Positions 1-9,627 of a DNA stretch of 64,000 nt are shown here, one piece after another. This DNA comes from Candidatus Abyssobacteria bacterium SURF_5. Lineage in GTDB: Bacteria; Abyssobacteria; SURF-5. The DNA lies in assembly GCA_003598085.1 (NCBI GenBank), contig QZKU01000026.1:8320-72319 (forward strand), written 5' to 3'. Position 1 is the first letter of the stretch, and each line of letters begins with the position of its first letter. A model generated the notes under the pieces. The model did no database searches and was not told the DNA's origin. It saw nothing but the letters and a program-made list of their open reading frames with translations. Both the position numbers and the translations under genes were made by a program.

Positions 1-12
1 GTCCCCCTTTTT

Positions 13-2106
13 TTGATTTTTGCCAAACACGAATGCTATCATGAAAGAAATCTGAATGAGAAGGAAAATCTCTTGCCGCAGCTTGATCTCCATGAAACAC
101 ATGCCGAATATTCCGCCGAACCTGAAGTAAGAGCCCCACTCTCGCGCCGGCTGATCATATCGTTTCTTTCGATAGCCGCTATCTCGATCCTCTCTTTCCT
201 GTGGTGTCTTCATCTGGTTCAGCAGGCGCGAAGCCAGGGATTTGTCCTGCAAGAGATCAAGCCGCTGATGGACACGCTCATCGGCTGGGGAAAGTCTCTT
301 TATTGGCTTGGGGGCCGGCCGCTTTTCGTTCCGGCGATATTAGGTGTTGCCGCGGCGCTCGCAGTGGCAGCATATGCGGCATTTCGGAAGGACTGCGCCG
401 CTCTTGCCTCCAATCGGCGGCTGCTGATTCTGGCGCTCGCCTTTGCGCTTATGTACATTATCGGCGGCACGTCAAGCTTCGCACTTTATATTGCCGGCAT
501 TATCGCCGTCATCCTCTTGGGCTGGTTCAGCGAGTTTCGAAGGGAAAGCGTCGCTGAGCCGGCGCCCATCGAAAGAAAAGAAAAGGCTCTTCTCGGTATG
601 ATTCTTCTGCTGGGTCTGCTGCTGCGCATGTATCAGGTGGATGTTTTTCCAAGACTCTACACGGCGGATGAGCAACTGCTCGCGCAGGTGGTGCTTGAAC
701 TGGGTGAGCGGCCCTTCGAGTTCTTTTCCGAGCCCCACATCATGAAGCCTCACCTGCTCAGAATTGCAGGGATTCGGCTGGCTTTTATGACACTGGGCAC
801 AGGCTTGTTTCAGCAGCGAGCCGTATCAGTTTTCGAGGGGACCACCACAATTCTGCTTGTGTACCTGTTGGGCCGAAGCCTCTGGGGGAACCGGGCCGGC
901 ATGTTCTCGGCGTTCCTGCTGGCGATTGATCCCTGGCATATCGGCCACAGCAAAGCCGGTGTGCACAATATCGAGGGCCCTCTGTTTCTTGCGCTGTTGC
1001 TGCTGTTGATCATGAGAACCGTACGGCAAGGCAGCATTCGGAATCTCATCTTTCTTGGGGCCGTCGCCGGCGCAACGGTTTACCTCTACCTGTCCTGTGT
1101 GATCCTGGCGCCATTCGCTGTAATTGCCGCCATTGCAGGGCGGTATCGCCAGAACAAACTGAAATCGGTCCTCTTGAAAGAAGCCGTCATCATGGTCGCT
1201 GCCGCAGTAGTCGTTGCCCTGCCATACTTCACAGTCGGCCGCGAAAATATCCGGGAACTGGAATCGTTCTACACAGCGGGCGGAAATTTTCTGACCGCGG
1301 CGAAAGAACACGGGTGGAACCCCCTCTTCGTCCTCTTTGTCAACTCGTGGAATGGCATCGAGCACATAATCAACTGGACGGATCGAAGCATTCACCCTGC
1401 GAAAACATTCTATCCGAATCCGGTGGCGGTCGGCCTGGCTCTTTTAGGTGTAGGTACGCTGATTGGCCTGCGAAAGAAGTTTGAACATGTCCTCGTGCTC
1501 CTCGTGATTCCAATTGCCTGGCTCCCAATGAGCCTGTCATACGGGTTTGCCGAGCGCCGGCTTTTTTCGGGACTGCTGCCTGTTCCAGCGTTGCTGGGGG
1601 GCCTTATCCTGGCGAGGCTGTGGGAGCAGAAGTTCTCAGGATATGCAGCCCGTCGCCTGAGTCGCGCGCTGTTCGTTTCGATTCTCATTGCCGCTGTCCC
1701 GCTGACTGCGTTTATTGTGTATTCGGATGCCGATCCGATGTCGGGCGGCCGAGTTCACCCGCGGAAGACGGCAGAGTATATCGGCTCGCTCCCGCCGGAA
1801 TATTCTGTCTTCGTTTCCAACCCGGTCAAAGACATCCCTTTCCTGGTCTGTCTTGCCAGCTACGATAGATTGAAAGGAAAGGCCGATAATAATGCCTTCA
1901 GCTTCGTCTCATTCGAGATGCTCGATGCGATGGCGGAAAAAATAGCGCTGACGCCCAATGTGGCGGTTGTTATGGGTGTCGGCGCGGGAGAGAGAGAATT
2001 TCTGCGGAAGGTAAAAGCCCTCAATCCCGATTCGGAGATTGTCGAGGCAGACGAGTTCCTTGCTTGTCTGATTCACAAAAACACACCGGACAGGCGAGAG
2101 GATTAG
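13..2106 (+). CDS. GT-C type membrane glycosyltransferase (GT39/ArnT-like)
   Basis: A polytopic membrane protein of up to 697 residues. A polar N-terminal tail of about 45 residues is followed by a dozen or so hydrophobic segments. An acidic DE pair at residues 219-220, just after the third or fourth helix, sits in the first large outer loop, where GT-C glycosyltransferases (dolichyl- or polyprenyl-phosphate-sugar users) carry their catalytic acid. The likely role is transfer of a sugar from a lipid carrier to a surface glycan or protein on the outer side of the inner membrane; substrate unknown. The first start in frame is a TTG at 13, but the frame is open to base 1, so the gene may begin before the window. 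It converges on the next gene with a 4-base overlap. Confidence 0.75.
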   Translation: MIFAKHECYHERNLNEKENLLPQLDLHETHAEYSAEPEVRAPLSRRLIISFLSIAAISILSFLWCLHLVQQARSQGFVLQEIKPLMDTLIGWGKSLYWLGGRPLFVPAILGVAAALAVAAYAAFRKDCAALASNRRLLILALAFALMYIIGGTSSFALYIAGIIAVILLGWFSEFRRESVAEPAPIERKEKALLGMILLLGLLLRMYQVDVFPRLYTADEQLLAQVVLELGERPFEFFSEPHIMKPHLLRIAGIRLAFMTLGTGLFQQRAVSVFEGTTTILLVYLLGRSLWGNRAGMFSAFLLAIDPWHIGHSKAGVHNIEGPLFLALLLLLIMRTVRQGSIRNLIFLGAVAGATVYLYLSCVILAPFAVIAAIAGRYRQNKLKSVLLKEAVIMVAAAVVVALPYFTVGRENIRELESFYTAGGNFLTAAKEHGWNPLFVLFVNSWNGIEHIINWTDRSIHPAKTFYPNPVAVGLALLGVGTLIGLRKKFEHVLVLLVIPIAWLPMSLSYGFAERRLFSGLLPVPALLGGLILARLWEQKFSGYAARRLSRALFVSILIAAVPLTAFIVYSDADPMSGGRVHPRKTAEYIGSLPPEYSVFVSNPVKDIPFLVCLASYDRLKGKADNNAFSFVSFEMLDAMAEKIALTPNVAVVMGVGAGEREFLRKVKALNPDSEIVEADEFLACLIHKNTPDRRED

Positions 2107-3812
2107 TACAGCTTCAGTACCGCCAGGATATTATCGGCGGACTGATCGATGTCATGGTAGATGACATACCTGAACCCCAACGCCCTCAGCCGCTCCCCCT
2201 CCTCAAGTGAAAGCTTTCCCGCTTTCGAGCTCTTGGGAATCAGCTCCCGCCCGTATTCAACCACCTGCGGATCGGTTCGGGAAAGCAGCCCCGCCGGTAT
2301 CGGCTTCTCATGCAGTGTCTGATAGTACATATACTTCGCCAGCGCCGGATAGCTATCTGAAGGCAAATCCATCACCGCGAATTCCTGTTCGTCTCGTCCA
2401 ATGTCCATATAAATCTTCGGAACCGCCGGCATCTCCTGCATGAATGGAATATTCCACAACTCGATCAGCAGAAGGACGCTGAAAGCCGCTGCAACCATCG
2501 TCCCGGAACGAGCATTGCGTGAACACGCTTGAATTTTGTCAATGAAATGCTTCAGCCCATAGCATGCTAAAACGAATATCCCGATTTGCGCCGGAACAAC
2601 GAACCGGTAAGGCGTCCTCATCACTCCAAAAAACGGCAAGTACTTGTACAGCGCAAGGTACGGCATCGGGATAGCGAATGACCATTTCCCGAAATGCAGG
2701 CGCGTCCCGAGCGAAAGCACCAGGAAGACCAGCAGCATCGCCAGCCAGAATCCGTTTCTGCGCATTGGAGCCTTGACCAGCGCGACAACAGCAAGACCGA
2801 TAATCGTGAACGTCAGAAATGTGGCATGGCCGGGAACACCGGAAAGATAATAAATGGACTGCGGCATCAGCCGGAAGAGGAACCGGTAGAAAACGTGCTT
2901 GTCCGCCGGCAGAATATATCCGAGTGCGTTCGCGGAAAACAGATCGAGCATCTGCTCCGGCTGTGGTTCAGCCGCGCCTGACCTCATCACCGCGATCAAG
3001 AACGGCAGGAGCAAGAGCCCGCTTCCGGCAAAAAGAATCGAGAACCTGATGAGACTCTCCCGCCCGAACAACTCGTCCCTCCAGAACAGCGCCGAATAAA
3101 CGAGGAAAAGCGCAGTCAACAGAGCGAGAAAGTAAACGTACATGTTACAGGTTAGAAAGGTGGCGCCTGCCAGCATCGCGCCGATCAGCGGGTTTCTCCA
3201 TCTCTTCTCGCGCAACGTCTTGAGCAGAAACATCACGTACAAGGGGATAAACCCGGTGCTTAACAGTGCGATGTGCACGATGTGCATGCTGCGGTAGGGA
3301 GCGAACGCGAAGGCCGCTCCCCCGAAAAAAGCAACCAGATTATCCTTTATCAGATATTTCACCAGCGCGAACATCCCCAATCCCGCAATAACAAACGAGA
3401 GAAGCGATGCAATATTACATCCCAGAATGATTCCGTGTGGCTTGCTCATGAGGAGTTGGAACGGAATGGTCAACAGGCTGTTCAACAGAGTCAATTCGTG
3501 CAGGACCAGACTCGCGCCGTTGGGATAAAAGAGATAGGTTGTACGGAATGGATTCGTCCTCAGGTCGATAAGCGCCTTCTTAACCCACCACGCATCCCAC
3601 ATGACGATGTTATAATCGGAGCTGCTCCCGATAGGACTTACAATGACGCCTGCACTGAGATCGGTAACCTGGGGATAAGTGTAAAGAAGCGTGATCGCCG
3701 CATAGAGAAGAGCCGCCGTAAGGTGCGGCGTCCAGCGAAAAGGAGCTCCGGATCGCGAATCTTCCAAAACCTTATCCTGCACTTCTAAACTTGGCTCTTG
3801 AGCGCTCTGCAC
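2103..3812 (-). CDS. Polytopic membrane protein, probable GT-C glycosyltransferase
   Basis: 569 residues with a cytoplasmic N-terminus of about 30 residues and roughly 11-12 hydrophobic helices. The first outer loop carries an acidic DYNIVMWDAWW stretch and is followed by a NPF..T-YLFYPNG segment, a pattern common in uncharacterised bacterial membrane glycosyltransferases and YfhO-like proteins. The C-terminal 130 residues form a soluble outer domain. No specific substrate can be read. The start is GTG at 3812 with a GAGG-containing leader; an in-frame ATG start is not available nearby. Likely part of the surface glycan genes that fill the first 7 kb. Confidence 0.65.
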   Translation of the reverse strand: MQSAQEPSLEVQDKVLEDSRSGAPFRWTPHLTAALLYAAITLLYTYPQVTDLSAGVIVSPIGSSSDYNIVMWDAWWVKKALIDLRTNPFRTTYLFYPNGASLVLHELTLLNSLLTIPFQLLMSKPHGIILGCNIASLLSFVIAGLGMFALVKYLIKDNLVAFFGGAAFAFAPYRSMHIVHIALLSTGFIPLYVMFLLKTLREKRWRNPLIGAMLAGATFLTCNMYVYFLALLTALFLVYSALFWRDELFGRESLIRFSILFAGSGLLLLPFLIAVMRSGAAEPQPEQMLDLFSANALGYILPADKHVFYRFLFRLMPQSIYYLSGVPGHATFLTFTIIGLAVVALVKAPMRRNGFWLAMLLVFLVLSLGTRLHFGKWSFAIPMPYLALYKYLPFFGVMRTPYRFVVPAQIGIFVLACYGLKHFIDKIQACSRNARSGTMVAAAFSVLLLIELWNIPFMQEMPAVPKIYMDIGRDEQEFAVMDLPSDSYPALAKYMYYQTLHEKPIPAGLLSRTDPQVVEYGRELIPKSSKAGKLSLEEGERLRALGFRYVIYHDIDQSADNILAVLKLY

Positions 3813-3863
3813 AATCCGGTTTTTCCTCAGATATCCTCAAATCTTGACAGGAAACGCAAGGCT

Positions 3864-3869
3864 ATTATA
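3864..3869 (-). promoter_or_regulatory. Candidate -10 box for the 3812 gene
   Basis: On the minus strand this reads TATAAT, about 52 bases upstream of the GTG start. No good -35 box is seen at 16-18 bases, so this is a weak call. The rest of the 212-base gap between the two divergent genes (3813-4024) shows nothing recognisable. Confidence 0.3.
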
Positions 3870-4024
3870 CCATTTTCGTAACATTTGATTGCCATGTTCA
3901 GACCGGGCTCCGACGTACGCCTTCGGTCCGTCATATTTCAATAGAACCACCGTCAGCGATTCCCGTCTCTAGCGCAGAACCCGCGTTTGCCAATGGTGAA
4001 AGAGAAGCGGCAGGGTCAGGATCA

Positions 4025-4651
4025 ATGGAATTTGTCCCGATAACAGAAAAAGATTACGGCCGGATAGCAGATCTGCACCAAACCTGTTATCCCGGCGACT
4101 TTCTGCCCAGCTTCGGGTATCGTTTCCTTGTCGCGCTATACGATGCAATGTTCAAAGCAGACGCTGTCTTCGGATTCGTCGGCAAAGAGGACGGCGAGAT
4201 AGTAGGCTTCAGCCTGTGTACGGCCGATGCGGATCGATTGTTTCCCGCCACCTTGCGAAAAGGGCTCCTCAAGCTCGCATGGCTTGCCGGACTGAGACTG
4301 CTGCAAAAGCCCTCAATCCTGAAAAAACTTTTCGAAACGTTCCTCTACAAGTCGCGCGCAAGCCTTGAAGAGGTAAACGCAGAGATGATGCTCTGGGCGA
4401 TTGATCCGAAGTGCCGCGGGCGCGGCCTCGGGACGGAACTGTGGGAGGCATGCGAGAGGGAATTATTGAAGAAACGCATAGAACGGTACAAAGTTACCGT
4501 CTACGCCGATAACAAACCTGCAAACAGCTTCTATAGAAAAAAGGGCTTCAGGCTGGTGCGCGAATTTGTACTTTACGGCAAGAAGTGGAACCTGTACGTG
4601 GGCAGGATTGCGCCCGATAGCTTTCTTCGTCTCACCAAACAAACCAGCTAG
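4025..4651 (+). CDS. GNAT family N-acetyltransferase
   Basis: 208 residues with the GNAT fold. The acetyl-CoA binding motif A is seen as CRGRGLG after a beta-strand ending in WAIDPK, about residues 120-130, followed by an alpha helix. Motif B is seen as the N-KPANSFYRKKGF segment near residues 160-175. The substrate could be an amino sugar or a small molecule; the DegT aminotransferase next door on the other strand makes an amino-sugar role plausible, but this is inference. ATG start preceded by an AGGGTCAGG leader. Confidence 0.8.
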   Translation: MEFVPITEKDYGRIADLHQTCYPGDFLPSFGYRFLVALYDAMFKADAVFGFVGKEDGEIVGFSLCTADADRLFPATLRKGLLKLAWLAGLRLLQKPSILKKLFETFLYKSRASLEEVNAEMMLWAIDPKCRGRGLGTELWEACERELLKKRIERYKVTVYADNKPANSFYRKKGFRLVREFVLYGKKWNLYVGRIAPDSFLRLTKQTS

Positions 4652-4689
4652 TCGAGCCGCCTGCACGAGCTTTCCTGCGGCGCCCTGAT

Positions 4690-5793
4690 TTATCTCCTCG
4701 ATCTGCGAATCATTTCACAGATGTAATCGATATCGTCTTCAATCAGCGTCGGCGACGACGGCAGGCTGAGTCCGCTCGAAGAAAGCATGTCGGAGACGGG
4801 GAACTTTCTGCGCGTGCCGTACATCGGCAGCAAATGCATGGGAATGAAAACCGGCCTCGTATCGATGCCGCCTGCTCTCAGATGCGCCGCGAGGTCGCCA
4901 GGGCCGGGCCCGAACGTCTTCTCGATCAGGATCGTGTATAACCAGAATATGCTGCGAGCCCACGGCCGCTCCGGAGGAAGAACGATCCCCTCGATGCCGC
5001 CCAGACGCTCCGAATACAGCTTTGCCACGCGCCGCTTCGCCGCCAGAATACCGCCGATCCTCTTCATCTGCGCGCGGCCGACGGCAGCTTGCATGTTTGT
5101 CATTCGATAATTATAGCCGATCTCCGGATGAAAATATCTTCTCTTGCCATCCATCGAATGGTCGCGCAGGAAACGAATGCGAGCATCCACTTCCGGATCA
5201 TTGGTTACAACCATTCCGCCTTCGCCCGTCGTAATAACCTTGTTCCCATAAAAGCTGAAACAACCGATATCGGCAAGCGGGCCGACGCGCTTTCCCTTAT
5301 ACAGCGAGCCGTGCGCCTCGGCGGCGTCCTCGATTACTTTCAGGTCGTGTTCGCGCGCAATCTCCACCACCCGCTCGATATCGAACGGGTGGCCGTACAG
5401 ATGAACGCCGACGATCGCCTTCGTTCGCCGCGTAATAGCCTTCTTTATCAGTTCCGGATCAATCGTCCAGGTTTCCTTCTCGACATCCACCAGAATCACT
5501 TTCGCGCCGGTGTAGGCCACGCTGTTTGCCGTGGCGACAAAGGTGAGATCGGGGACGATTACTTCATCGCCTCTTCCAATTCCCAACGCAACCAGCGCAA
5601 GGTGCAGCGCCGCGGTCCCACTCGATGTCGCCGCCGCACATTGACAGCGGCAGAACTTTGCAAACGTACGCTCAAACAGGTCGATGTGTCTTCCCAGCGA
5701 TGAAATCCAGCACGTGCGGATGCATTCCTCCAGCAGGTCCAGTTCTTCCTGCCCCAGCAATGGCTCATAAACCGGATAATGCTTTTTCTTCAT
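4690..5793 (-). CDS. DegT/DnrJ/EryC1/StrS family sugar aminotransferase
   Basis: 367 residues, full length for the PLP-dependent nucleotide-sugar aminotransferase family (perosamine synthetase, PglE, ArnB). The PLP-binding lysine is K185 in the GNKVITTGEGG motif, and the PLP-ring aspartate is D156 in VIEDAAEAHG. The early SSGTAALHLAL segment binds phosphate. The enzyme would convert a keto-sugar nucleotide to an amino sugar for surface polysaccharide, using glutamate. Its ATG overlaps the stop of the upstream membrane protein gene by four bases (ATGA), so the two are translationally coupled. Confidence 0.9.
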   Translation of the reverse strand: MKKKHYPVYEPLLGQEELDLLEECIRTCWISSLGRHIDLFERTFAKFCRCQCAAATSSGTAALHLALVALGIGRGDEVIVPDLTFVATANSVAYTGAKVILVDVEKETWTIDPELIKKAITRRTKAIVGVHLYGHPFDIERVVEIAREHDLKVIEDAAEAHGSLYKGKRVGPLADIGCFSFYGNKVITTGEGGMVVTNDPEVDARIRFLRDHSMDGKRRYFHPEIGYNYRMTNMQAAVGRAQMKRIGGILAAKRRVAKLYSERLGGIEGIVLPPERPWARSIFWLYTILIEKTFGPGPGDLAAHLRAGGIDTRPVFIPMHLLPMYGTRRKFPVSDMLSSSGLSLPSSPTLIEDDIDYICEMIRRSRR

Positions 5794-7433
5794 AGCGGTT
5801 TCTGCAGTTCTCCCGGCGCGATGGGATCAAGGATGCGTGTACGATAGATACTGACGGAATCGTTCTTGTATATCGACTCCAGGTACGGCGCTTGGTCGGG
5901 ATCGAAATCGCCCATGGCGCGTTCTTCGCGGCCGTAAAAGATAAAGCCGATGCCGCCGGCCCGGAGGAAATTCTCTCTGTCGCTGTCCGACGTGGTTCCA
6001 GTAAAGACCCGATGCGCCGAACGGTACCGCGCATCATGGGTGGGATGGTCATACTGCCCCAGCCACGCAGGTTTTCCGGTCATGCCGGGGATATAGTTGC
6101 CAACGACGTCCCCCGAAAGAACCACCCCTTCCCCCGTCTCGCCCTTCAAAAAACGGAGCGCCTCATACTCATCCTCGGTCAGCGAAAATGCTTCCGGATG
6201 CGTCTTCAGGCGTGATATCCGATCAATTATATTACAGAACGTACTGGGGAAAGTAAAGGTAACCAACAGCCCGGCCAAAAGAAACGCGGCCGCTTTCCTC
6301 TTCTTCTCCGAATCCGTCCACTCGAACCCGAGCGCCGGCAAAACAGCCTGAAAAATGCCGCGTGTCGCCAGAACCGCCAGCGGCAGTTGCAGCCCAAGAA
6401 CCGCCCGCGCCTCCTGCTGCAGGAGGGGATACGAGTAAAGCAGAACAAAATTTGTCGCCGTCCAGCAAATAAGCATCAGGTCTCCGCTTCTCAGGAGCCG
6501 ACTCTTCAGGAGGAAGATTATGTAAGCCAAACTCAAAATCAGGAGCGGCGCAAATCCAACAAGATACGTCGCCACACCGGGAGAGCGGACAGGCACTTGC
6601 GGCAAGAGAGCCGGATAAAGCAGCGAAAGGCGAAGATAGTATATGACCGGCCATATGGCGACCGCGCCGAAAACGATGGAAACCCGCAGCGGCCGGCTAT
6701 GCTTCCCCCCAACAAACGAAATTCCCGCATACACCGCAAGCGCCGCCATCACCACAACCAGGTTCACGACGTGAATGAAACCGAGCACCAGTCCGCAGAC
6801 ACCCGCGCCGAAGGCCGGCGCCAGCTTATCGCCTGAGACAGCCTTCTCAATAAGAGCGAAGCATGCCGCGATCAGGATAAGCGCAAGCGCGAGGTGCGGA
6901 AACGACATGTGGGTAAAGAACGAGGTCGCTTCGGGCGTCGCGATGTCCGCCGGAGCGAATGGCATGCTTCCGGTGCGGTAGTACGTAATCATCTGGATCC
7001 AGCCGGCCCCCGCCCCGAAACAAATCATAAGCAGACCCGCGATTCGCTCGCGCGTCGATTCGACAAAACGGCCAATAAAATACCACGCAACCGGCACGAA
7101 AAGAAAAATCGCGGCCGCCCTGGCCGCATGAAAAGCCGCCACATGGCTGAGCCCGAAAACATGTGCAGCTCGTCCGAGCAGCGCCCAGAAGAAACCGTGG
7201 TAAATCCTGTCAAGCTCTCCGCCGGCGAATTTATTCTGCAGCAGCAGCTTCCAATCATCGGCCTGCTCCATCATCATGAAATAGAAATTCGAGTCGCGGA
7301 CGCCGGCCGCGATGCCCATGAACCTGCGGCCGGGCACGTGGTGGAGCCAGCCGTACAGCAGGGGGACGTTGGACAGCGCCAGGAGTGCGGCGGCTACGGC
7401 CACGAGCAGGATTGCTTGTTTTCTGGAAGACAC
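5790..7433 (-). CDS. Polytopic membrane protein, probable GT-C glycosyltransferase
   Basis: 547 residues with about 12 hydrophobic helices, starting with a signal-anchor-like helix at residues 8-28. A long first outer loop holds acidic residues (RDSNFYF, ADDW) as in GT-C enzymes, and a soluble C-terminal domain of about 130 residues follows the last helix. It is coupled to the downstream DegT aminotransferase by an ATGA overlap, which supports a role in making or moving an amino-sugar glycan. The GTG start at 7433 has no clear Shine-Dalgarno and is uncertain. Confidence 0.6.
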   Translation of the reverse strand: MSSRKQAILLVAVAAALLALSNVPLLYGWLHHVPGRRFMGIAAGVRDSNFYFMMMEQADDWKLLLQNKFAGGELDRIYHGFFWALLGRAAHVFGLSHVAAFHAARAAAIFLFVPVAWYFIGRFVESTRERIAGLLMICFGAGAGWIQMITYYRTGSMPFAPADIATPEATSFFTHMSFPHLALALILIAACFALIEKAVSGDKLAPAFGAGVCGLVLGFIHVVNLVVVMAALAVYAGISFVGGKHSRPLRVSIVFGAVAIWPVIYYLRLSLLYPALLPQVPVRSPGVATYLVGFAPLLILSLAYIIFLLKSRLLRSGDLMLICWTATNFVLLYSYPLLQQEARAVLGLQLPLAVLATRGIFQAVLPALGFEWTDSEKKRKAAAFLLAGLLVTFTFPSTFCNIIDRISRLKTHPEAFSLTEDEYEALRFLKGETGEGVVLSGDVVGNYIPGMTGKPAWLGQYDHPTHDARYRSAHRVFTGTTSDSDRENFLRAGGIGFIFYGREERAMGDFDPDQAPYLESIYKNDSVSIYRTRILDPIAPGELQKPL

Positions 7434-7483
7434 GAGGGTTACGTCAGTTTCTCTTTAATAGACACTTTTCTCATTCGGAAAGT

Positions 7484-8830
7484 TCATTTCCCGCTGACGA
7501 CTACATCGGTGACGAGAAACGAGGGCGAGCCGTATCGGCTGTAGAATTTCAGGTTTCGCGCGACCGCCTCGATATTCATCAGGACATCCCTTACGTTGCC
7601 CGCAATGGTCGTCTCTCGCACGGGGAATGCAGGTTTTCCGTTCTCGATCCACAGCCCGCTTGCGCCGACTGAGAAATCGCCTGAGACCATGTCTATCGTG
7701 TGCATGCCCATCGCATCGGTCACTAAAAAACCGCGCGAGCAGTTATCGCACAGATTGTCAGGATCGGTGTCGCCCGGAACAAGATAAAAATTCGTCGCGC
7801 CGACTTCGGGCGTCGATGCATATGAGGAGCGGACGCCGTTGCCGGTTGATTCGGTGCCGCCTTTTGCCGCCGTATACGTGTCGTAGAGGAAGCCCTGCAG
7901 GACACCCGCCTCAACCAGAACCGTCCGCTTCGAAGCTACTCCCTCTCCATCGGCCGGCGCGGGATACAGCCCGCGTTCAAACATGCCGTCATCTATAATC
8001 GTGACGTTCCGGTTTGCCATTTGCCTGCCGACTTTATCGGCGAACAGCGACTTGCCTTTCTGCACCTGGTCCGCCATGAGCGCGTGCCCGATTGCCGCAA
8101 CGAACTCGGCCGCGACCGGAGCATCAAGGATAATCGGAACCTTCGCCGTCTCGATTTGCCGCGCCCCGAGCAGACTGAGCGCGCGCCTGCTTGCATTCCT
8201 GCCGACAGGCGCGACATCGAGCGCGCTGAAATAGAAGGAGTGATCGAAATCCCACCCCATTTGGGCGTCTCCTCCTTCTTCAGCGACCACCATCACGCTC
8301 GCGGCGCATGAGGTGCCCCGACTCCACAGCGATATCCCCTTGCTGTTCGCCAGGTGCGCCTCATAGCTTGCATCTGAAGCGGTCGCCTGCCGGACCTTCG
8401 TTATCCGCTTGTCGACTGCCCGCGCGGCGCCTTCGAGATTGAGCGCGCGCTCGATCCGGTCATCAAGTCCCACGTCTTTAAGCTGCTCGTCAAACTTCTC
8501 TATTTCTATATACCGCGGAGATGGCCTCGGAAGCACGTTGAATTCATCCGGAGAACTCGATTCCGCATTCGCCAGGGCTTGCCTGGCCGCCGATTCTATA
8601 GCGGAATTACCCAGATCGGACGTATACGCAAACCCCAGCCGATTCGCGACAAGCACGCGCACTCCAATGCCCGAGCCTTCGCGCACCTTCTGGCTTTCAA
8701 CCTTGCCGCCGCTCACTTCGACCGAGACCGAGCTTGTCCGGTTGAAGAATCCTTCGGCCTCCGTGGCGCCGGCCGAAAGCGCCGCTTCAATGGCCAGCTT
8801 TACCTTTCGCTCATCCGATTTTCTCGTCAT
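7484..8830 (-). CDS. pmbA: TldE/PmbA-type protein of the TldD/PmbA family
   Basis: 448 residues, full length for the TldD/PmbA family. In Escherichia coli TldD and TldE(PmbA) form a heterodimeric zinc protease that trims microcin B17 and the CcdA antitoxin; only TldD carries the HExxxH zinc motif. No HExxxH is seen here, so this is the TldE/PmbA type. N-terminal domain about 1-220, C-terminal beta-rich domain after that with the typical LVEAGVLQGFLYDTYTA segment. The ATG overlaps the trpA stop (ATGA), making it the last gene of the purine-tryptophan string. No tldD partner lies in the window. Confidence 0.85.
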   Translation of the reverse strand: MTRKSDERKVKLAIEAALSAGATEAEGFFNRTSSVSVEVSGGKVESQKVREGSGIGVRVLVANRLGFAYTSDLGNSAIESAARQALANAESSSPDEFNVLPRPSPRYIEIEKFDEQLKDVGLDDRIERALNLEGAARAVDKRITKVRQATASDASYEAHLANSKGISLWSRGTSCAASVMVVAEEGGDAQMGWDFDHSFYFSALDVAPVGRNASRRALSLLGARQIETAKVPIILDAPVAAEFVAAIGHALMADQVQKGKSLFADKVGRQMANRNVTIIDDGMFERGLYPAPADGEGVASKRTVLVEAGVLQGFLYDTYTAAKGGTESTGNGVRSSYASTPEVGATNFYLVPGDTDPDNLCDNCSRGFLVTDAMGMHTIDMVSGDFSVGASGLWIENGKPAFPVRETTIAGNVRDVLMNIEAVARNLKFYSRYGSPSFLVTDVVVSGK

Positions 8831-9627
8831 TGTTTCACCGCCTTCACGAGCTGCGAAACGAAGTGGGAAACCCGCTCGATAAGATCAGGGGCGGCCGCGT
8901 TCTCTTCGATTTTCTTCACTATCGCAGAGCCGACGACAACCGCATCGGCATACCCGGCAACCTCCGCCGCCAGCGCCGGATTCGAAATGCCGAACCCGAC
9001 GGCGACGGGCATTCCCGAGCGGGTGCGAATTCTTTCGACCATCGAGGAAATGCCGCCGGCCATTTTCTCTTGAAAGCCGGTGACGCCCTCGCGCGAAACG
9101 TAATAGATGAATCCGCTGCTGAAGCGCGAGATCAGATCGATTCGCTCATCGGTGCTGGTCGGCGCGAGCAGATACACGGTGCTCAAGTCCTTCATATCCA
9201 TGAGCGCCTTGTAATCCTTCGATTCCTCCGGCGGCAGGTCAAGCACCAGCGCGCCGTCAACTCCCGCATCCGCCGCCTGCGCCACAAATGTCTCGATCCC
9301 GAGATGGTGAATCGGATTGAAGTAGCTGAAGAAGATGATCGGTATCTGCGACTCCGCGCGGATCTGCTTGACCGTCTCCAGCACCTTTTTCAGCGTTGTC
9401 CCGCGATGGAGCGCTCGCTCGGCCGCCCGCTGATTAACCGCTCCATCGGCGAGCGGATCGGAAAACGGTATCCCCAACTCGACCAAATCCACTCCGATAC
9501 GATCGAACTCGATAACCAGCCTGCGCGTCGCCTCGAGCGTCGGGTCACCCGCAGTAATATACGCGATAAAGCCGCTCCGCCCGCTTCGCTTCAAAGCTTC
9601 AAATGTTTGCGCAACGCGATTCTGCAT
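8827..9627 (-). CDS. trpA: Tryptophan synthase alpha chain
   Basis: 266 residues, a TIM barrel of normal length. It cleaves indole-3-glycerol phosphate to indole and glyceraldehyde 3-phosphate, passing indole to TrpB. The catalytic glutamate and aspartate are visible in the VELGIPFSDPLADG stretch, and the phosphate-binding glycines in VAVGFGIS near residue 210. The ATG shares a base with the trpB stop (TAATG), so the two subunits are translationally coupled. Confidence 0.96.
   Translation of the reverse strand: MQNRVAQTFEALKRSGRSGFIAYITAGDPTLEATRRLVIEFDRIGVDLVELGIPFSDPLADGAVNQRAAERALHRGTTLKKVLETVKQIRAESQIPIIFFSYFNPIHHLGIETFVAQAADAGVDGALVLDLPPEESKDYKALMDMKDLSTVYLLAPTSTDERIDLISRFSSGFIYYVSREGVTGFQEKMAGGISSMVERIRTRSGMPVAVGFGISNPALAAEVAGYADAVVVGSAIVKKIEENAAAPDLIERVSHFVSQLVKAVKQ

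Noticed and set aside
4652-4689. Hairpin GCCGC/GCGGC between convergent genes
   Set aside because: Short stem, long loop and no T-tract; not convincing as a terminator.
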